The notes beneath the pieces are model-generated. The model had not been told where the DNA came from. It worked only from the letters and a program-made list of their open reading frames with translations, and made no database searches. 64,000 nucleotides of DNA, from contig NZ_JACVQD010000001.1 in assembly GCF_018881545.1 (NCBI RefSeq), positions 214,039-278,038 of the forward strand, given 5' to 3'. The position numbers and the translations under genes were made by a program. Source of the stretch: Polynucleobacter alcilacus (GTDB taxonomy: Bacteria; Pseudomonadota; Gammaproteobacteria; Burkholderiales; Burkholderiaceae). Shown one piece after another: positions 24,975 through 39,665 of this stretch. Numbering within the stretch: the stretch's first letter is position 1; each line of letters begins with the position of its first letter.

Positions 24975-26372
24975 CTATAGGACTACCTTCGTGAGCCGTT
25001 GAATAGCCTCATCCTTTCCCAACACGACCAATACAGAATCAATGGCAGGAGTCTGTGTCGTGGCAAATAAAGCGTAGCGAACAGGCATCGCTAATGCAGG
25101 CATTTTGAGCTGGTGCTTGGCTAGTACTTGCTTAAAAGCTGCGCCATAAGCCTCTTTACTTGGCTCTGAATTCCTCAGCGCATCAATGAGATCTTTTAAC
25201 GCAGGGGCTACCGCTTCTGGAATATTGGCAGCGATTTGTTCAGAGCTATGACACGGTGCTGGTGAATAGAATAACTTGGCACCTTCAGCAATTTCAAGCA
25301 AGGTATTTGCGCGATCTTTTAATAGCCCGACAACCTGAACAAAGTCTGGTCCACGCTCTGTATCAATACCTAATTGATGTGCAAATGGCTTAGTGGCTTC
25401 AGCCAATCTGCCTACATCCGCATTTTGAATATATTGATGGTTTAACCATAGCAATTTTTCTGGATTATGTTGCGCTGGTGAACGACCTAGACTTTCTAAA
25501 TCGAACCAATCCACAAACTGTTCTTTAGTAAATATTTCAGCATCACCATGAGACCAGCCTAAGCGTGCCAAGTAATTCAAGATAGCCTCTGGCAAGTACC
25601 CTGCTTTTTGATAATCACGAACACTCATAGCGCCGTTACGCTTACTCATCTTTTCACCAGCGTCATTTAAAACGGTAGGTAAATGGGCATAAACAGGCGG
25701 CGTTCCATTCAGCGCCCGCATGATATTAATTTGTCTCGGCGTGTTGTTAACGTGATCATCCCCCCGAATCACGTGAGTAATCTTCATATCTAAGTCATCC
25801 ACCACTACGCAGAAATTGTATGTCGGAGTACCGTCAGGACGCGCAATCACTAAATCATCTAACTCATCATTGCTGATCTCAATTTGCCCTTTAACAGCGT
25901 CCTCCCAAATTACGGAGCCACCGATAGGATTCTTAAACCGAATAACCGGAAGCACGCCTTCCGGAATAGCGGGTAATGTCTTTCCGGGTTCGGGGCGCCA
26001 TAAACCGTTATAGCGCGGCTTTTCTTTATTGGTCATTTGTTGCTCACGAAGCTGATTCAACTCTGCTTCACTCATATAACAAGGGTACGCAAGTCCTGCA
26101 TCTACCATCTGCTGAATCACTTCGCGATAGCGATCAATCCGTTGCATCTGATAGATGGGACCCTCATCTAAATCGAGCCCAAGCCAAGCCATGCCTTCAA
26201 TAATGACGTCAACCGCTTCTTGTGTAGAGCGCTCTAGATCCGTATCTTCAATGCGAAGAATGAAGTCACCTTGATTGTGTCGTGCAAAAGCCCATGGATA
26301 TAGAGCACTGCGGAGATTACCCAGATGAATGAAGCCCGTGGGACTGGGGGCGAAACGTGTACGAATATGCAT
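24975..26372 (-). CDS. gltX: Glutamate-tRNA ligase
   Basis: A 465-residue class I synthetase that charges tRNA-Glu. The HIGH-type motif HLGN is at residues 16-19 within [14 protein letters not shown], and KMSKRNG is present near the middle. I chose ATG 26372 (MHIRTRF) because it aligns with the E. coli beginning MKIKTRF and because GATAAT lies 7 bases upstream; ATG 26381 is three codons earlier, and the frame stays open to 26651. tRNA-Ala, -Glu and -Asp follow on the same strand. Confidence 0.96.
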   Translation of the reverse strand: MHIRTRFAPSPTGFIHLGNLRSALYPWAFARHNQGDFILRIEDTDLERSTQEAVDVIIEGMAWLGLDLDEGPIYQMQRIDRYREVIQQMVDAGLAYPCYMSEAELNQLREQQMTNKEKPRYNGLWRPEPGKTLPAIPEGVLPVIRFKNPIGGSVIWEDAVKGQIEISNDELDDLVIARPDGTPTYNFCVVVDDLDMKITHVIRGDDHVNNTPRQINIMRALNGTPPVYAHLPTVLNDAGEKMSKRNGAMSVRDYQKAGYLPEAILNYLARLGWSHGDAEIFTKEQFVDWFDLESLGRSPAQHNPEKLLWLNHQYIQNADVGRLAEATKPFAHQLGIDTERGPDFVQVVGLLKDRANTLLEIAEGAKLFYSPAPCHSSEQIAANIPEAVAPALKDLIDALRNSEPSKEAYGAAFKQVLAKHQLKMPALAMPVRYALFATTQTPAIDSVLVVLGKDEAIQRLTKVVL

Positions 26373-26379
26373 AAATGGC

Positions 26380-26385
26380 ATTATC
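26380..26385 (-). promoter_or_regulatory. -10-like GATAAT, 7 bases before the gltX start
   Basis: On the minus strand GATAAT is followed by 7 bases and ATG 26372. TTGCCG lies 18 bases upstream as a possible -35. There is no Shine-Dalgarno sequence. Confidence 0.45.
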
Positions 26386-26399
26386 TCAGGTCGGGCAAA

Positions 26400-26429
26400 T
26401 TGACGGCAAAGTTGAAAAACAGGGATACT
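26400..26429 (+). promoter_or_regulatory. Promoter with leaderless spacing before hslO
   Basis: TTGACG (26400-26405), an 18-base spacer and GATACT (26424-26429) are followed after 7 bases by the hslO ATG (26437). No Shine-Dalgarno sequence is present. Confidence 0.5.
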
Positions 26430-26436
26430 TTGAGCT

Positions 26437-27402
26437 ATGAATGAATTACTTGTTTTTATCTGTGATGGCGCCCCTGTGCGCGGAGAGATTGTATCCATCA
26501 GCTCAGCCTGGCAAGCCATTTTAGAGCGCCGTGACGACCCTCCTGCTGTTCGCCGTATCTTGGGTGACTTTGTAGGTGCTGCCACCCTTTTAAGTGCCAG
26601 TTTAAAGTTTGACGGCACCTTAATCATCCAAGCCCAAAGTAAGGGACCCATTCAGCTCCTCGTGGTGGAATGTAAGTCAGATCTATCCATGCGAGCCACC
26701 GTCAAGCTCTCTGTAGAGCCTTCAGAAATTTCCGCTGATGCCAGTCTTGGAGAGCTCTTAGATGCTTCCCACAGTGGTAGATTGGTCATTACCTTAGATC
26801 CATCCGATCGTGAGCCAGGACAAGCTCCTTACCAAGGAATTGTTGCCCTTCAGGAGCATCGTGGCGGCAAAATCATGCCGGTAACTAGTGCTGCAGAAGC
26901 AATCGGCCTATATATGCAAAACTCGGAGCAGCTAGATACTCGGATATGGCTAACTTCTAATGACACCCATATTGGTGGCCTACTTTTACAACGCTTGCCC
27001 GACTCAGGTGGGCATGCCCATCTGGATCCTCAAACCGCACTGGAAGGATGGTCGCGAATTCAGACTTTGGGAGACACTATTACCAACGAAGAGCTATTAA
27101 CACTTTCTCCAGAGACAATCTTAAGGCGTCTATTTTTAGAAGAATCGACTGAAAATGGAGTGCGAAGCTTTCCGGCTCGCTCCATTCGCTTCTTCTGTCG
27201 CTGCTCGCGCTCCAAGGTAGCAGATATTTTAAGAATGCTAGGCGAAGAGGAAGTCGACAGTATTCTGGCAGAACAGGGTGCAGTAGAGACTGTCTGTGAA
27301 TTTTGCGCAAAACCATATCGGTTTGATGCAGTGGATTGCTTGCAAGTATTTAAAACCAATTTATTGAGTGATGCCACAAGGCCACCATCTAGCGGTCACT
27401 AA
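26437..27402 (+). CDS. hslO: Hsp33 redox-activated chaperone
   Basis: A 321-residue holdase that becomes active when its four zinc-bound cysteines are oxidised. These are C254 and C256 (CRC) and C287 and C290 (CEFC), giving the expected CxC plus CxxC switch. The N-terminal domain is complete. It is divergent from gltX across 64 bases. I see no sigma-32 promoter here. Confidence 0.95.
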   Translation: MNELLVFICDGAPVRGEIVSISSAWQAILERRDDPPAVRRILGDFVGAATLLSASLKFDGTLIIQAQSKGPIQLLVVECKSDLSMRATVKLSVEPSEISADASLGELLDASHSGRLVITLDPSDREPGQAPYQGIVALQEHRGGKIMPVTSAAEAIGLYMQNSEQLDTRIWLTSNDTHIGGLLLQRLPDSGGHAHLDPQTALEGWSRIQTLGDTITNEELLTLSPETILRRLFLEESTENGVRSFPARSIRFFCRCSRSKVADILRMLGEEEVDSILAEQGAVETVCEFCAKPYRFDAVDCLQVFKTNLLSDATRPPSSGH

Positions 27403-27428
27403 ATTATTTATGACTAAATACGCCTTAG

Positions 27429-27752
27429 CTATTGTTTAGGTGCAGCTTTAAGACCCACATCATTTGATGTACTTGCCTTATCAACTGGCAAGATTTGGAC
27501 GAAGAATTCACCTTCTTTGATTAGGCCATGTTCTGCTCTAGCACGCTCTTCGATTGCACGCGTCCCATCTTTTAAGTCTTTCACATCGCCCGCTAACTTG
27601 GCATTCCGTAAAGCTAAGAGGCTATTCTTAGCCTCTTGAAGCTCTACTTGTTTTTCCATTTCATAAACCTTGAGCCATCCACCCTTGCCTAACCAAAGCG
27701 GGTATTGAATTGCTATGAGCAATACCAACATGGAATAGATGATGATACGCAT
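27429..27752 (-). CDS. ftsB: Cell division protein FtsB
   Basis: A 107-residue bitopic protein: a membrane helix at about residues 1-20, a coiled coil from about 28 to 65 (VELQEAKNSLLALRNAKLAGDVKDL cut here into parts), and the RAEHGLIKEGEFFVQI region typical of FtsB. It joins FtsL and FtsQ at the division septum. The position after eno is the classical arrangement. Confidence 0.92.
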   Translation of the reverse strand: MRIIIYSMLVLLIAIQYPLWLGKGGWLKVYEMEKQVELQEAKNSLLALRNAKLAGDVKDLKDGTRAIEERARAEHGLIKEGEFFVQILPVDKASTSNDVGLKAAPKQ

Positions 27753-27774
27753 AAGCTCAATAGAATCGAGTTAG

Positions 27775-29094
<1,320 letters not shown>

Positions 29095-29105
29095 TTATTC
29101 AACAA

Positions 29106-29972
29106 CTAAAACTGAAAACTGTTCTCTAAATAGATATCGGAAGCTTTCACTACAGTATCAATCGCAACCAGCGATTCAAGTAAGTCTTTCATGCGATCTA
29201 GTGGTACTGCATTGGGGCCGTCAGAAAGGGCCTTAGCAGGATCTGGGTGGGTTTCCATAAAGAGTCCACTAATACCAACAGCGACTGCCGCACGAGCCAA
29301 TACGGGTACGAATTCTCTTTGACCACCGCTGGCATTACCCTGACCGCCAGGTAGTTGCACAGAATGGGTCGCATCAAATACTACCGGTGCATTTGATTCA
29401 CGCAAAATAGCAAGACTGCGCATATCTGAAACTAGATTGTTATAGCCAAATGAAGCGCCACGTTCACAAACCATAAACTGGTCTGGAAGGTTCATTTCCT
29501 TGGCAGCAGCACGCGCCTTCTCAATCACATTAAGCATCTCGTGTGGTGAAAGGAATTGTCCTTTTTTGAAATTTACTGGCTTGCCACTTTGGGCACAAGC
29601 GCGGATGAAATCCGTTTGCCTGCACAGAAATGCTGGGGTTTGAAGCACGTCCACTACTTTAGCAACCGCTTGAATCTCGCTTATATCGTGTACGTCGGTC
29701 AGAACTGGAACGCCGACTTCTTTTTTCACTTTAGCCAGAATTTCTAAGCCCTTCTCCATGCCCAGACCCCGAAAGGATGTGCCTGAAGAACGATTCGCTT
29801 TATCGAATGAAGATTTATAGATAAAGGGGATCTTCAGAGCTGTAGTTATTTCTTTTAGCTGACCAGCAATATCAATTGCAGATTGCTCAGACTCGATCAC
29901 ACATGGGCCAGCAATCAGAAAGAAACGCTGATCAAGGCCAACATCGAATCCGCACAGTTTTAATGTACTCAT
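29106..29972 (-). CDS. kdsA: 3-deoxy-8-phosphooctulonate (KDO-8-P) synthase
   Basis: A 288-residue class I aldolase-type enzyme that joins phosphoenolpyruvate and arabinose-5-phosphate for lipopolysaccharide core synthesis. Motifs [12 protein letters not shown] (about 17-28), SFDKANRSS and [11 protein letters not shown] are intact. I chose ATG 29972 since GAGG lies 5 bases upstream and this matches the family N-terminus; the frame is open further into pyrG. It starts 8 bases after the pyrG stop. Confidence 0.96.
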   Translation of the reverse strand: MSTLKLCGFDVGLDQRFFLIAGPCVIESEQSAIDIAGQLKEITTALKIPFIYKSSFDKANRSSGTSFRGLGMEKGLEILAKVKKEVGVPVLTDVHDISEIQAVAKVVDVLQTPAFLCRQTDFIRACAQSGKPVNFKKGQFLSPHEMLNVIEKARAAAKEMNLPDQFMVCERGASFGYNNLVSDMRSLAILRESNAPVVFDATHSVQLPGGQGNASGGQREFVPVLARAAVAVGISGLFMETHPDPAKALSDGPNAVPLDRMKDLLESLVAIDTVVKASDIYLENSFQF

Positions 29973-29980
29973 AAATCCTC

Positions 29981-31645
<1,665 letters not shown>

Positions 31646-31667
31646 TTAAGCTCTGTTGGAAAAAGTA

Positions 31668-31673
31668 ATTATA
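31668..31673 (-). promoter_or_regulatory. Consensus TATAAT of the pyrG promoter
   Basis: A perfect TATAAT on the minus strand, 25 bases before the pyrG ATG, giving a leader of roughly 20 bases. TTTACT, 19 bases upstream, is a weak -35. Confidence 0.55.
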
Positions 31674-31765
31674 ACGATAGCCACCAATTTCTAGTAAATT
31701 TCAAATTCGGTAATACCTATTGCATATCCCTCAATATTGAACTTTTTTAGCCCTCTTTCCTATTT

Positions 31766-31954
31766 ATGCGCCTCTTATTTGCGATTCTTATAAGCCTTTT
31801 ATCCCTTTTCTACTTTCTACCTTTCGCCATCGCATTTCATAAGAAAAGGGCTAATACTGGCGCTATTTTTGCCTTAAATCTCTTTTTAGGCTGGTCTTTA
31901 ATCGGTTGGGTTGTAGCTCTGGTGTGGGCCTTAAAGGATGAACAAATTATTTAA
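31766..31954 (+). CDS. Superinfection-immunity-type small membrane protein
   Basis: A 62-residue protein with two membrane helices (about 3-23 and 34-56), separated by HKKRANTGAI and ending in WALKDEQII. The layout with a polar turn and GWSLIGWVVALVWA resembles the T4 Imm-like family (superinfection immunity protein), whose phage member blocks DNA injection by related phages. Bacterial members are common and mostly unstudied. There is no phage gene around it. It lies between divergent pyrG and acnB. Confidence 0.7.
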   Translation: MRLLFAILISLLSLFYFLPFAIAFHKKRANTGAIFALNLFLGWSLIGWVVALVWALKDEQII

Positions 31955-32077
31955 GTTTGCGACTCTATACTGCCGATTCAGGCCTTTAGGGCCTTAAAAA
32001 GTCCCCATTTCACGGTTTTAAAGCAATTTAGCCAAATTTTAGGGTTGAAACTCTTATATAAGACTTAAATTAGTCAC

Positions 32078-32111
32078 TATAATTTAGAGAATCGGGAGAA
32101 AATTCCCAATT
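32078..32111 (+). promoter_or_regulatory. acnB promoter -10 with an adjacent dyad
   Basis: TATAAT (32078-32083) is a consensus -10. Just downstream AATCGGGA (32090-32097) and TCCCAATT (32104-32111) form an imperfect dyad (7 of 8) around the predicted start, a likely operator or leader hairpin. No good -35 is visible. AGGAAA precedes the acnB ATG. Confidence 0.45.
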
Positions 32112-32150
32112 GGCCTTTCTGTTGACCATATTTACCTCATAGGAAACACA

Positions 32151-34736
32151 ATGTTAGAAGCCTATAACGCCCACGTTGCAGAACGCGCAGCCCTCGGTAT
32201 TCCAGCCCTGCCGCTCACTAAGGATCAAACCGCTGAATTGGTGAAATTGCTGAAGAGCCCACCAGCCGGTAAAGAAGCAGAGCTAATTGAACTCATTACC
32301 AACCGCGTACCTGCAGGTGTAGATGAAGCGGCTAAAGTAAAGGCTGAATTTTTAGATGCGGTTGCAAAAGGAACAGAAAAGTCTCCTTTGATTACTCGCA
32401 TTCATGCTACTGAATTATTAGGGACCATGCTTGGCGGCTACAACATCAAACCTTTGGTTGAACTGTTAACTGACCCCGAATGTGGTGCAGCAGCAGCTGA
32501 AGCGCTCAAGAAAACACTCTTGATGTTCGACTACTTTAATGATGTTCAGGAGTTAGCCGAAAAAGGCAATGCCAATGCTAAAGCAGTAATGCAGAGCTGG
32601 GCAGATGCTGAATGGTTTACAAGTCGCCCTGCCGTTCCAGAAAACATGAAGTTGACGGTTTTCAAAGTGACTGGTGAAACTAATACTGATGACTTATCAC
32701 CCGCTCCTGACGCCTGGAGTCGCCCCGATATTCCATTGCACGCCACCATCATGCTTAAAAATCCCCGTCCTGGTATTGAGCCTGATGAAACTGGTGTCCG
32801 CGGCCCGATGAAACAAATCGCCGCCCTCCAGAAAAAAGGCAACCAAATTGCGTACGTAGGTGATGTTGTCGGCACTGGCTCATCACGTAAGTCTGCTACT
32901 AACTCCGTATTGTGGTGGACTGGTCAAGATATTCCATTCGTTCCAAACAAACGTTTTGGAGGCGTTTGTCTCGGCACTAATATTGCGCCAATCTTTTTCA
33001 ACACCATGGAAGATTCCGGCGCATTGCCAATCGAATTAGATGTTTCCCAAATGAATATGGGCGATGAAATTGAATTGCGCCCCTATGAAGGAAAAGTATT
33101 TAAAAATGGTAGCGAGATCACAAGTTTCTCCCTGAAATCACCGGTCATTTTGGATGAAGTACGTGCTGGTGGTCGTATTCCATTAATCGTAGGCCGCGGA
33201 TTGACCGCTAAAGCTCGCGCTGCATTGGGCTTGCCTGCTTCTACCGACTTTCGTGTGCCTATTAGCCCCCCTGATAATAAAAAAGGGTTTACCTTGGCAC
33301 AGAAGATGGTTGGACGTGCTTGTGGCTTACCCGAAGGTCAAGGTATTCGCCCTGGTACCTACTGCGAACCCCACATGACTACGGTTGGTTCACAAGACAC
33401 TACTGGCCCTATGACACGCGATGAATTAAAAGACTTGGCTTGCCTCGGCTTTTCTTCAGATTTAGTAATGCAGTCTTTCTGCCATACCTCTGCTTATCCG
33501 AAGCCAGTAGATATTCGCACTCAACACGAATTGCCACCGTTCATGACCAATCGCGGTGGCGTTGCATTACGTCCAGGTGATGGCGTGATTCACAGTTGGT
33601 TAAACCGTTTGCTATTGCCTGATACCTGCGGTACCGGCGGTGATAGTCATACGCGCTTTCCAATCGGCATCTCTTTCCCTGCAGGTTCTGGCTTAGTTGC
33701 CTTTGCAGCTGCAACTGGTGTCATGCCTTTGGATATGCCTGAATCTGTTTTAGTTCGCTTCAAAGGAAAAATGCAGCCCGGTATCACTTTACGTGACTTG
33801 GTGAATGCTATTCCTTTGTATGCCATCAAAAGAGGTCTCTTGACCGTTGAAAAACAAAATAAGAAGAATATTTTCTCTGGCCGTATTTTAGAAATCGAAG
33901 GTTTGCCGGATCTGAAAGTTGAACAAGCTTTTGAATTATCTGATGCATCTGCAGAGCGTTCTGCTGGTGGTTGTACTGTTCATCTGAATAAAGAACCGAT
34001 CATTGAGTATATGCAATCCAATATCACTTTAATGAAGTGGATGATTGCCAATGGTTACGAAGATAAGCGCACTTTAGGTCGCCGTATTAAAGCCATGGAA
34101 GCTTGGATCGCTAATCCACAACTTCTCAAAGCAGATGCAAACGCTGACTATGCAGAGATTATCGAAATCAATGTTGATGAAATCAAAGAGCCTATTTTGG
34201 CGTGTCCTAACGACCCAGATGATGTGAAAATATTGTCTGAAGTGGCAGGCGACAAGATTGATGAAGTCTTTATTGGTTCTTGCATGACTAATATTGGTCA
34301 CTTCCGTGCCGCTGGGCAAGTGCTGCAAGGCAAGAAAGATATGCCTACACGCTTATGGATTGCACCTCCAACCAAGATGGACGCTATGGTCCTAATGGAA
34401 GAAGGTTACTACGGTATTTTGGGTGCCACAGGTGCTCGTATGGAAAGTCCAGGTTGCTCACTCTGTATGGGTAACCAAGCGCAAATCCGTAAGGGCTCTA
34501 CTGCAGTATCTACCTCTACACGTAACTTCCCTAACCGCTTAGGTATTGATACGCGTGTGTATCTCGCTTCTGCTGAACTAGCTTCGGTTGCCGCTCTCTT
34601 AGGGCGCTTACCTACTCCTGCTGAATATCTAGAGCAGGTGAAGGCACTCGATGCAAAAGCAAGTGAAGTTTATCAATACATGAGCTTTGATAAATTGAAG
34701 TCATTTAGTGATGTAGCTGATACTGTGACTGTATAA
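32151..34736 (+). CDS. acnB: Aconitate hydratase B
   Basis: An 861-residue citrate-cycle enzyme that isomerises citrate and isocitrate; as an apo-protein AcnB also binds mRNA in E. coli. Domain order is that of AcnB: N-terminal HEAT-like domain (1-160), swivel domain with [15 protein letters not shown] (about 177-191), then the catalytic core. The [4Fe-4S] ligands are in [13 protein letters not shown] (one Cys) and GCSLCMGN (two Cys). The length matches E. coli (865). It is a single gene between its own promoter and a strong terminator. Confidence 0.98.
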   Translation: MLEAYNAHVAERAALGIPALPLTKDQTAELVKLLKSPPAGKEAELIELITNRVPAGVDEAAKVKAEFLDAVAKGTEKSPLITRIHATELLGTMLGGYNIKPLVELLTDPECGAAAAEALKKTLLMFDYFNDVQELAEKGNANAKAVMQSWADAEWFTSRPAVPENMKLTVFKVTGETNTDDLSPAPDAWSRPDIPLHATIMLKNPRPGIEPDETGVRGPMKQIAALQKKGNQIAYVGDVVGTGSSRKSATNSVLWWTGQDIPFVPNKRFGGVCLGTNIAPIFFNTMEDSGALPIELDVSQMNMGDEIELRPYEGKVFKNGSEITSFSLKSPVILDEVRAGGRIPLIVGRGLTAKARAALGLPASTDFRVPISPPDNKKGFTLAQKMVGRACGLPEGQGIRPGTYCEPHMTTVGSQDTTGPMTRDELKDLACLGFSSDLVMQSFCHTSAYPKPVDIRTQHELPPFMTNRGGVALRPGDGVIHSWLNRLLLPDTCGTGGDSHTRFPIGISFPAGSGLVAFAAATGVMPLDMPESVLVRFKGKMQPGITLRDLVNAIPLYAIKRGLLTVEKQNKKNIFSGRILEIEGLPDLKVEQAFELSDASAERSAGGCTVHLNKEPIIEYMQSNITLMKWMIANGYEDKRTLGRRIKAMEAWIANPQLLKADANADYAEIIEINVDEIKEPILACPNDPDDVKILSEVAGDKIDEVFIGSCMTNIGHFRAAGQVLQGKKDMPTRLWIAPPTKMDAMVLMEEGYYGILGATGARMESPGCSLCMGNQAQIRKGSTAVSTSTRNFPNRLGIDTRVYLASAELASVAALLGRLPTPAEYLEQVKALDAKASEVYQYMSFDKLKSFSDVADTVTV

Positions 34737-34754
34737 GGACTGTATCAGTTACCT

Positions 34755-34780
34755 CCAAGCATATCTTGCGCTACGCTTGG
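34755..34780 (+). other. Weak hairpin before the acnB terminator
   Basis: CCAAGC (34755-34760) can pair with GCTTGG (34775-34780) with a 14-base loop, upstream of the main terminator. No T run follows, so it may only stabilise the 3' end. Confidence 0.3.
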
Positions 34781-34785
34781 CAGAT

Positions 34786-34814
34786 AAAAAGGCGATCAAC
34801 TGATCGCCTTTTTT
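34786..34814. terminator. Bidirectional terminator between acnB and the spermidine synthase-like gene
   Basis: GGCGATCA (34791-34798) pairs with TGATCGCC (34801-34808), flanked by five A on the left and six T on the right, so it can stop transcription from both sides of this convergent pair. Confidence 0.9.
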
Positions 34815-34830
34815 CTTATCTCAGATTAAA

Positions 34831-35586
34831 TTAGATAGATAACTTTGATTCTTGACGGGCGTTTTCATGGCTAATGCCAGATACCCATTTATTGGTTGGT
34901 AAGTCGGTCTTTTCTTTGATGAGCTTTGCCCGACGAGAGACCTCTTTCCACTCAGCCTCTAATTTGGGTCCCTTGAAGCCAATGGCAACTACATTGCAAT
35001 CGTGTGATTCCGGAAACAACAACACCCGATTATCAAAGGCCTCGCAAATATTTTGTAGATTCACCTTAAAGCTCTTGTGACGCGAAAAGAGATTGACGGT
35101 CATCACACCCGGACTTTTGAGGATGTTATAGCAGCCCTGATAAAACTCTAGGGTACTGGCAGATGGTCCATCACAAATCGCATCGTATAAATCCACCTGA
35201 ACCGCATCAAATCGATTTTGATACTGCGAGCTTTTTACAAAAATCTTAGCGTCTGTTTGTATGGTTTCTAATCGACGATCATCATCTGGCATGGAAAACA
35301 TACTTCTAGCAGCAATAATTACTGCAGGGTTTAGCTCAACAACAGTAGACTTTACTGCTGGACAATGGAGATGGGTGAATTTAGTGAGAGCGCCTGTTCC
35401 TAAACCGAGTTGAGCCGCACGCATTCCGGGTTTTGACTCTAAGAATAAGAGCCAAGCCATCATTTGTTGGTTGTACTCTAGGTAGATTTCATTAGGGTCA
35501 CGAATGCGCATTGCCCCCTGAATTAATTCACTACCAAAATGCAGATAGCGAACGCCCCCGCTTTCTGAAAAGGTGACAGGCTCCAT
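34831..35586 (-). CDS. Spermidine synthase-like methyltransferase-fold protein
   Basis: A 251-residue protein of the SpeE fold. The nucleotide-binding loop QLGLGTGALTKF and the acidic DLYDAICDGPSA block are present, but the canonical N-terminal beta-domain is short. It may be a polyamine synthase relative or an orphan aminopropyl/methyl transferase. I chose ATG 35586; a TTG at 35619 would overlap the purL end by 13 bases, and neither has a clear ribosome binding site. It follows purL on the same strand. Confidence 0.75.
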   Translation of the reverse strand: MEPVTFSESGGVRYLHFGSELIQGAMRIRDPNEIYLEYNQQMMAWLLFLESKPGMRAAQLGLGTGALTKFTHLHCPAVKSTVVELNPAVIIAARSMFSMPDDDRRLETIQTDAKIFVKSSQYQNRFDAVQVDLYDAICDGPSASTLEFYQGCYNILKSPGVMTVNLFSRHKSFKVNLQNICEAFDNRVLLFPESHDCNVVAIGFKGPKLEAEWKEVSRRAKLIKEKTDLPTNKWVSGISHENARQESKLSI

Positions 35587-35606
35587 CAACACGGATAGCT
35601 TAGGAA

Positions 35607-38600
35607 TTATTTCGCCCAAAGGCGTGCATTGCGGAATAAACGCAACCAGGGGCTAGCACCATCTGGGGTATCTAGCCACTCAGGTGGGCACCAGCTCATC
35701 TGCGCTGCACGGAACACCCGCTCAGGGTGAGGCATCATGACTGTGAAGCGGCCATCCGGTGTAGTTACACCAGTTAAACCTCCAGGAGAGCCATTGGGAT
35801 TCATTGGATAGGTTTCTGTCGGCTTACCTTGGTGATCAACAAACCGAAGCGTAGCTAAACCCTGCTTTTGTAATTGCGCCAAATTACCTTGCTGGCTAAA
35901 GTTGGCAAAGCCTTCGCCATGCGCAATCGCAATGGGTAATTGACTGCCTTCCATGCCTTGAGTAAAGATCGATGGTGACGGAAGCACTTCAGCCATGACC
36001 AATCGAGCCTCATATTGCTCAGATTGATTACGAGTAAATTTGGGCCATGCTTGTGCTCCAGGAATAATTCCGGAAAGATTGCTCATCATTTGGCAACCGT
36101 TGCAAACGCCCAATGCAAAACTATCTTGGCGATTAAAGAATGCTGAAAACTGATCACGCAATCGTTGATTAAAGAGAATCGTTTTAGCCCAACCTTCACC
36201 AGCACCCAATACATCCCCGTAACTAAAACCACCGCAAGCAATTAAACCCCGGAAATCATCCAACTTGGCTTTTCCACTCAGAAGATCGGACATATGAACA
36301 TCATAGCTATCAAAGCCAGCCCAGTTAACGGCATAAGCCATCTCCACATGGGAATTAACCCCCTGCTCACGCAAAATAGCGACTTTTCGCCTAACATTTT
36401 TTTGAATAAATGGAGCAGTAATATCCTCAGACGGATCGAAGGTGAGCTTTGGAGACATACCAGAGTCTGCCAAGTCATCTAAGAGAGCAAACTCGCTGTC
36501 AGCACAAGCAGGGTTATCGCGCAAACGGGCAATTTGGTAGCTGGTGTTGGTCCACATCTTCTGTAAGACTTCACGCGGCTCTGCAAAAATACTTTTAGCA
36601 TCACGCCAAATTTCAATACGTCCAGTCGTGTTGGGTTTACCGATTACATGACTACAAGCGCTGAGGTTCAACTTACGTAACACCGCAAACACCGCATCGC
36701 GATCTTCTCTACGAACCTGTATCACTGTACCAAGCTCTTCATTAAATAAGGCACGCATCGTTTGCTCGTGACGAAGACCTGAAACTTGCTGGGCCCAATT
36801 CTTGGCATCTCCATAATCAGGCTCTTGTCCTACATCGACTGCAATCATGTCGACATTTATTGAAATGCCACAGTGAGATGCAAAAGCCATTTCAGTAACA
36901 CAAGCCAGTAAGCCACCATCAGAACGATCGTGATAAGCCAACAGTTGATCTTCTTTACGTAACTCAATGATTGCTGCGGCAAGATTCTTTAAATCTTCTG
37001 GGTAATCAAGGTTCGGGGCAGTTTTGCCAGATTGGTTTAACACTTGAGCCAGGATGCTACCTGCCATGCGGTTTTTACCTCGACCAAGGTCAATCAGAAT
37101 TAACTCCGTGTCTAGCGTAGTTCCATCTTGAGTCTTCAACTTCAATAATGGAGTCAAGGTTTTACGAACATCTTGCACTGATGCAAATGCTGAAATAATT
37201 AATGAAACCGGAGCCACTACTTTTTTAGATTGGCTACCTTCTTGCCACGCTGTCGCCATTGATAATGAATCTTTACCAACAGGAATCGAAATTCCGAGCG
37301 CAGGACATAATTCCATACCAACTGCTTTGACTGAGTCATACAGCTTAGCGTCCTCACCTGGCGCGCCACAAGCCGCCATCCAGTTGGCTGACAATTTGAC
37401 ATCCTCAAGGCTGCGAATATCTGCCGCTAATAAATTGGTAATCGCCTCACCTACCGCCATACGAGCAGCCGCTGGAGCATCAATGACTGCTATAGGCGTT
37501 CTTTCACCCATAGCCATGACTTCGCCACGATACCCTTTGTAATCCATCAGGGTAACAGCACAGTCAGCGACTGGAACTTGCCATGGACCAACAAATTGAT
37601 CACGCGCATTTAATCCGCCAACAGTCCTATCGCCAATTGTGATGAGAAAGGACTTGCTTGCAACGGTAGGTTGCTGCAAAACCCAAGCAATACATTGGGC
37701 TAATTCTGTATCGGTAACATTAAGTTCAGTAAATTGCTGTTCAACGCGCTGCACATTACGATGCATGCGCGGAGGCTTACCTAAAAGCACTTCCATCGGC
37801 ATATCGATTGGTAAAGATTCATCCGATCCCGGGATCTGCTTAGAGTCATTTAACTGCAATTGACGTTCTGCTGTAGCCTCACCTACTACTGTAAATGGAC
37901 AACGTTCGCGTTCACATAAGGATTTAAAGAGTTCTAAGTCCTTTGCTTCAATTGCTAGTACATAGCGTTCTTGAGATTCGTTACACCAAATTTCAGCGGG
38001 GCTCATACCGCTCTCTTCGAGGGGAATGTTGCGTAATTGAAATTTGGCACCTAAGCCAGCACCATCAGCAAGCTCTGGGAATGCATTGGATAAGCCACCA
38101 GCTCCAACGTCATGGATTGAGACAATGGGATTATCTGCACCCATGGCACAGCAAACATTGATCACCTCTTGTGCACGGCGTTCCATCTCTGGGTTACCCC
38201 GTTGGACAGAGTCAAAGTCTAAGTCTGCCGTATTGGTTCCGGTGGCAACAGAACTCCCCGTTGCGCCGCCCATACCAATCCGCATACCAGGACCACCTAA
38301 CTGAATCAGTAAATGGCCAGCTTGTATTGCCTTTTTCTCAGTGTGAATAGAATCAATACTGCCAATCCCACCGGCAATCATGATTGGCTTGTGATAACCG
38401 CGACGGGTGCCGTCTAATGTTTGCTCAAATACTCGGAAGTAGCCACCTAAAATGGGGCGACCGAATTCATTATTAAAAGCAGCGCCACCCAATGGGCCGT
38501 CGATCATAATTTGTAACGGTGTTGCTATCCGCTCTGGCTTACCGTATTTTTCACTCTCCCATGGCAAATCTGTACCAGGGATATTGAGGTTAGAGACGGA

Positions 38601-39644
38601 AAAGCCAGTAAGACCAGCTTTTGGACGTCCCCCTACCCCAGTTGCACCTTCATCCCGAATCTCACCACCAGCTCCTGTAGAAGCCCCTGGAAATGGTGCA
38701 ATTGCTGTTGGGTGATTATGGGTTTCAACCTTCATCAAGGTATGAACTAGACGAGTATCTTTTACATAGCGATGATCAGCTCCTTGAGGAACCCAAGTCT
38801 CTGACTCACAACCCGCCATAACAGCAGAGTTATCGGAATAGGCAATGATGGTACCTTTTGGCTGCAGCTGATGGGTGTTGCGAATCATGGCAAACAGGGA
38901 GCGCTCCTGATCATCCCCATCAATCGTCCAGCTTGAATTGAAGATTTTGTGACGACAGTGCTCGCTATTGGCTTGAGCAAACATAATGAGCTCTACGTCA
39001 CTTGGATTACGCTTCAAACGAATAAAGCTTTCTGTCAAATAATCCACTTCATCAGCAGATAAAGCCAAGCCAAGCTCCTGATTAGCAGCATCTAACGAAG
39101 CCCTACCTTCACTTAATACCGGAATGCGACTTAATGGACGATCGTTCAAGGTTTGGTAAAGCGCATTAGCATCATCTATGGAATCAATTACAGACTCCGT
39201 CATGCGATCGTGAACAGCAGCGAGCACAAGTTGCTTTTGCTCTGCGCTCAATACTTTTTTACTCTTCCATGCAAACTGAACACCGCGTTCAATACGCAAG
39301 ACATCTAGACCACACTGACGCGCAATATCGCTTGCCTTACTGGCCCATGGGGATACTGTGCCAAGGCGAGGAATGACAATAGCTACCTGGTCCGCGTTGT
39401 CCGCTTTACCAAACCAAGCTTTACCTTGCTGAAGGCTGGATACAAAAGGCTGACCATAGGTCAATAGACTAGAAAGAATGTCCTTATTAGCGGCACTTAA
39501 CTCGGCATCAGACCAAATGAAGTGGATAAATTGAGCCTCAAGCGACTCCAGGTCGATACCTTGGGCTTCTAATGAAGCTAAAAGTCGTTGTTGACGGAAG
39601 GAGGAAAGCGCATCTGCGCCAGGCAAAAAGTGAAAAAAAGACAT
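35607..39644 (-). CDS. purL: Phosphoribosylformylglycinamidine synthase
   Basis: A 1345-residue large-type PurL for step four of purine synthesis. The N-terminal domain, two AIRS-type catalytic halves (with [17 protein letters not shown] and, later, the degenerate second copy) and the C-terminal glutaminase domain are all present. The nucleophile Cys is in [11 protein letters not shown], with HGEGF and PHPERVFRA near the end. The full length is normal for proteobacteria. TATAAT lies 6 bases before the ATG without a Shine-Dalgarno sequence. Confidence 0.98.
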   Translation of the reverse strand: MSFFHFLPGADALSSFRQQRLLASLEAQGIDLESLEAQFIHFIWSDAELSAANKDILSSLLTYGQPFVSSLQQGKAWFGKADNADQVAIVIPRLGTVSPWASKASDIARQCGLDVLRIERGVQFAWKSKKVLSAEQKQLVLAAVHDRMTESVIDSIDDANALYQTLNDRPLSRIPVLSEGRASLDAANQELGLALSADEVDYLTESFIRLKRNPSDVELIMFAQANSEHCRHKIFNSSWTIDGDDQERSLFAMIRNTHQLQPKGTIIAYSDNSAVMAGCESETWVPQGADHRYVKDTRLVHTLMKVETHNHPTAIAPFPGASTGAGGEIRDEGATGVGGRPKAGLTGFSVSNLNIPGTDLPWESEKYGKPERIATPLQIMIDGPLGGAAFNNEFGRPILGGYFRVFEQTLDGTRRGYHKPIMIAGGIGSIDSIHTEKKAIQAGHLLIQLGGPGMRIGMGGATGSSVATGTNTADLDFDSVQRGNPEMERRAQEVINVCCAMGADNPIVSIHDVGAGGLSNAFPELADGAGLGAKFQLRNIPLEESGMSPAEIWCNESQERYVLAIEAKDLELFKSLCERERCPFTVVGEATAERQLQLNDSKQIPGSDESLPIDMPMEVLLGKPPRMHRNVQRVEQQFTELNVTDTELAQCIAWVLQQPTVASKSFLITIGDRTVGGLNARDQFVGPWQVPVADCAVTLMDYKGYRGEVMAMGERTPIAVIDAPAAARMAVGEAITNLLAADIRSLEDVKLSANWMAACGAPGEDAKLYDSVKAVGMELCPALGISIPVGKDSLSMATAWQEGSQSKKVVAPVSLIISAFASVQDVRKTLTPLLKLKTQDGTTLDTELILIDLGRGKNRMAGSILAQVLNQSGKTAPNLDYPEDLKNLAAAIIELRKEDQLLAYHDRSDGGLLACVTEMAFASHCGISINVDMIAVDVGQEPDYGDAKNWAQQVSGLRHEQTMRALFNEELGTVIQVRREDRDAVFAVLRKLNLSACSHVIGKPNTTGRIEIWRDAKSIFAEPREVLQKMWTNTSYQIARLRDNPACADSEFALLDDLADSGMSPKLTFDPSEDITAPFIQKNVRRKVAILREQGVNSHVEMAYAVNWAGFDSYDVHMSDLLSGKAKLDDFRGLIACGGFSYGDVLGAGEGWAKTILFNQRLRDQFSAFFNRQDSFALGVCNGCQMMSNLSGIIPGAQAWPKFTRNQSEQYEARLVMAEVLPSPSIFTQGMEGSQLPIAIAHGEGFANFSQQGNLAQLQKQGLATLRFVDHQGKPTETYPMNPNGSPGGLTGVTTPDGRFTVMMPHPERVFRAAQMSWCPPEWLDTPDGASPWLRLFRNARLWAK

Positions 39645-39650
39645 CCCTAG

Positions 39651-39656
39651 ATTATA
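39651..39656 (-). promoter_or_regulatory. Consensus TATAAT, 6 bases before the purL start
   Basis: A perfect TATAAT on the minus strand is followed by CTAGGG and then ATG 39644. AGGG directly touches the ATG, too close to act as a ribosome binding site. The -35 is weak. Confidence 0.5.
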
Positions 39657-39665
39657 AGGTTTTGC

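Noticed and set aside
26373-26651. N-terminal extension of gltX over 90 codons
   Set aside because: The extension is antisense to hslO, and the conserved protein start lies at 26372.
31980-31994. AGGCC/GGCCT hairpin after the small membrane protein gene
   Set aside because: Only five pairs and no T run on either strand, so I do not call it a terminator.
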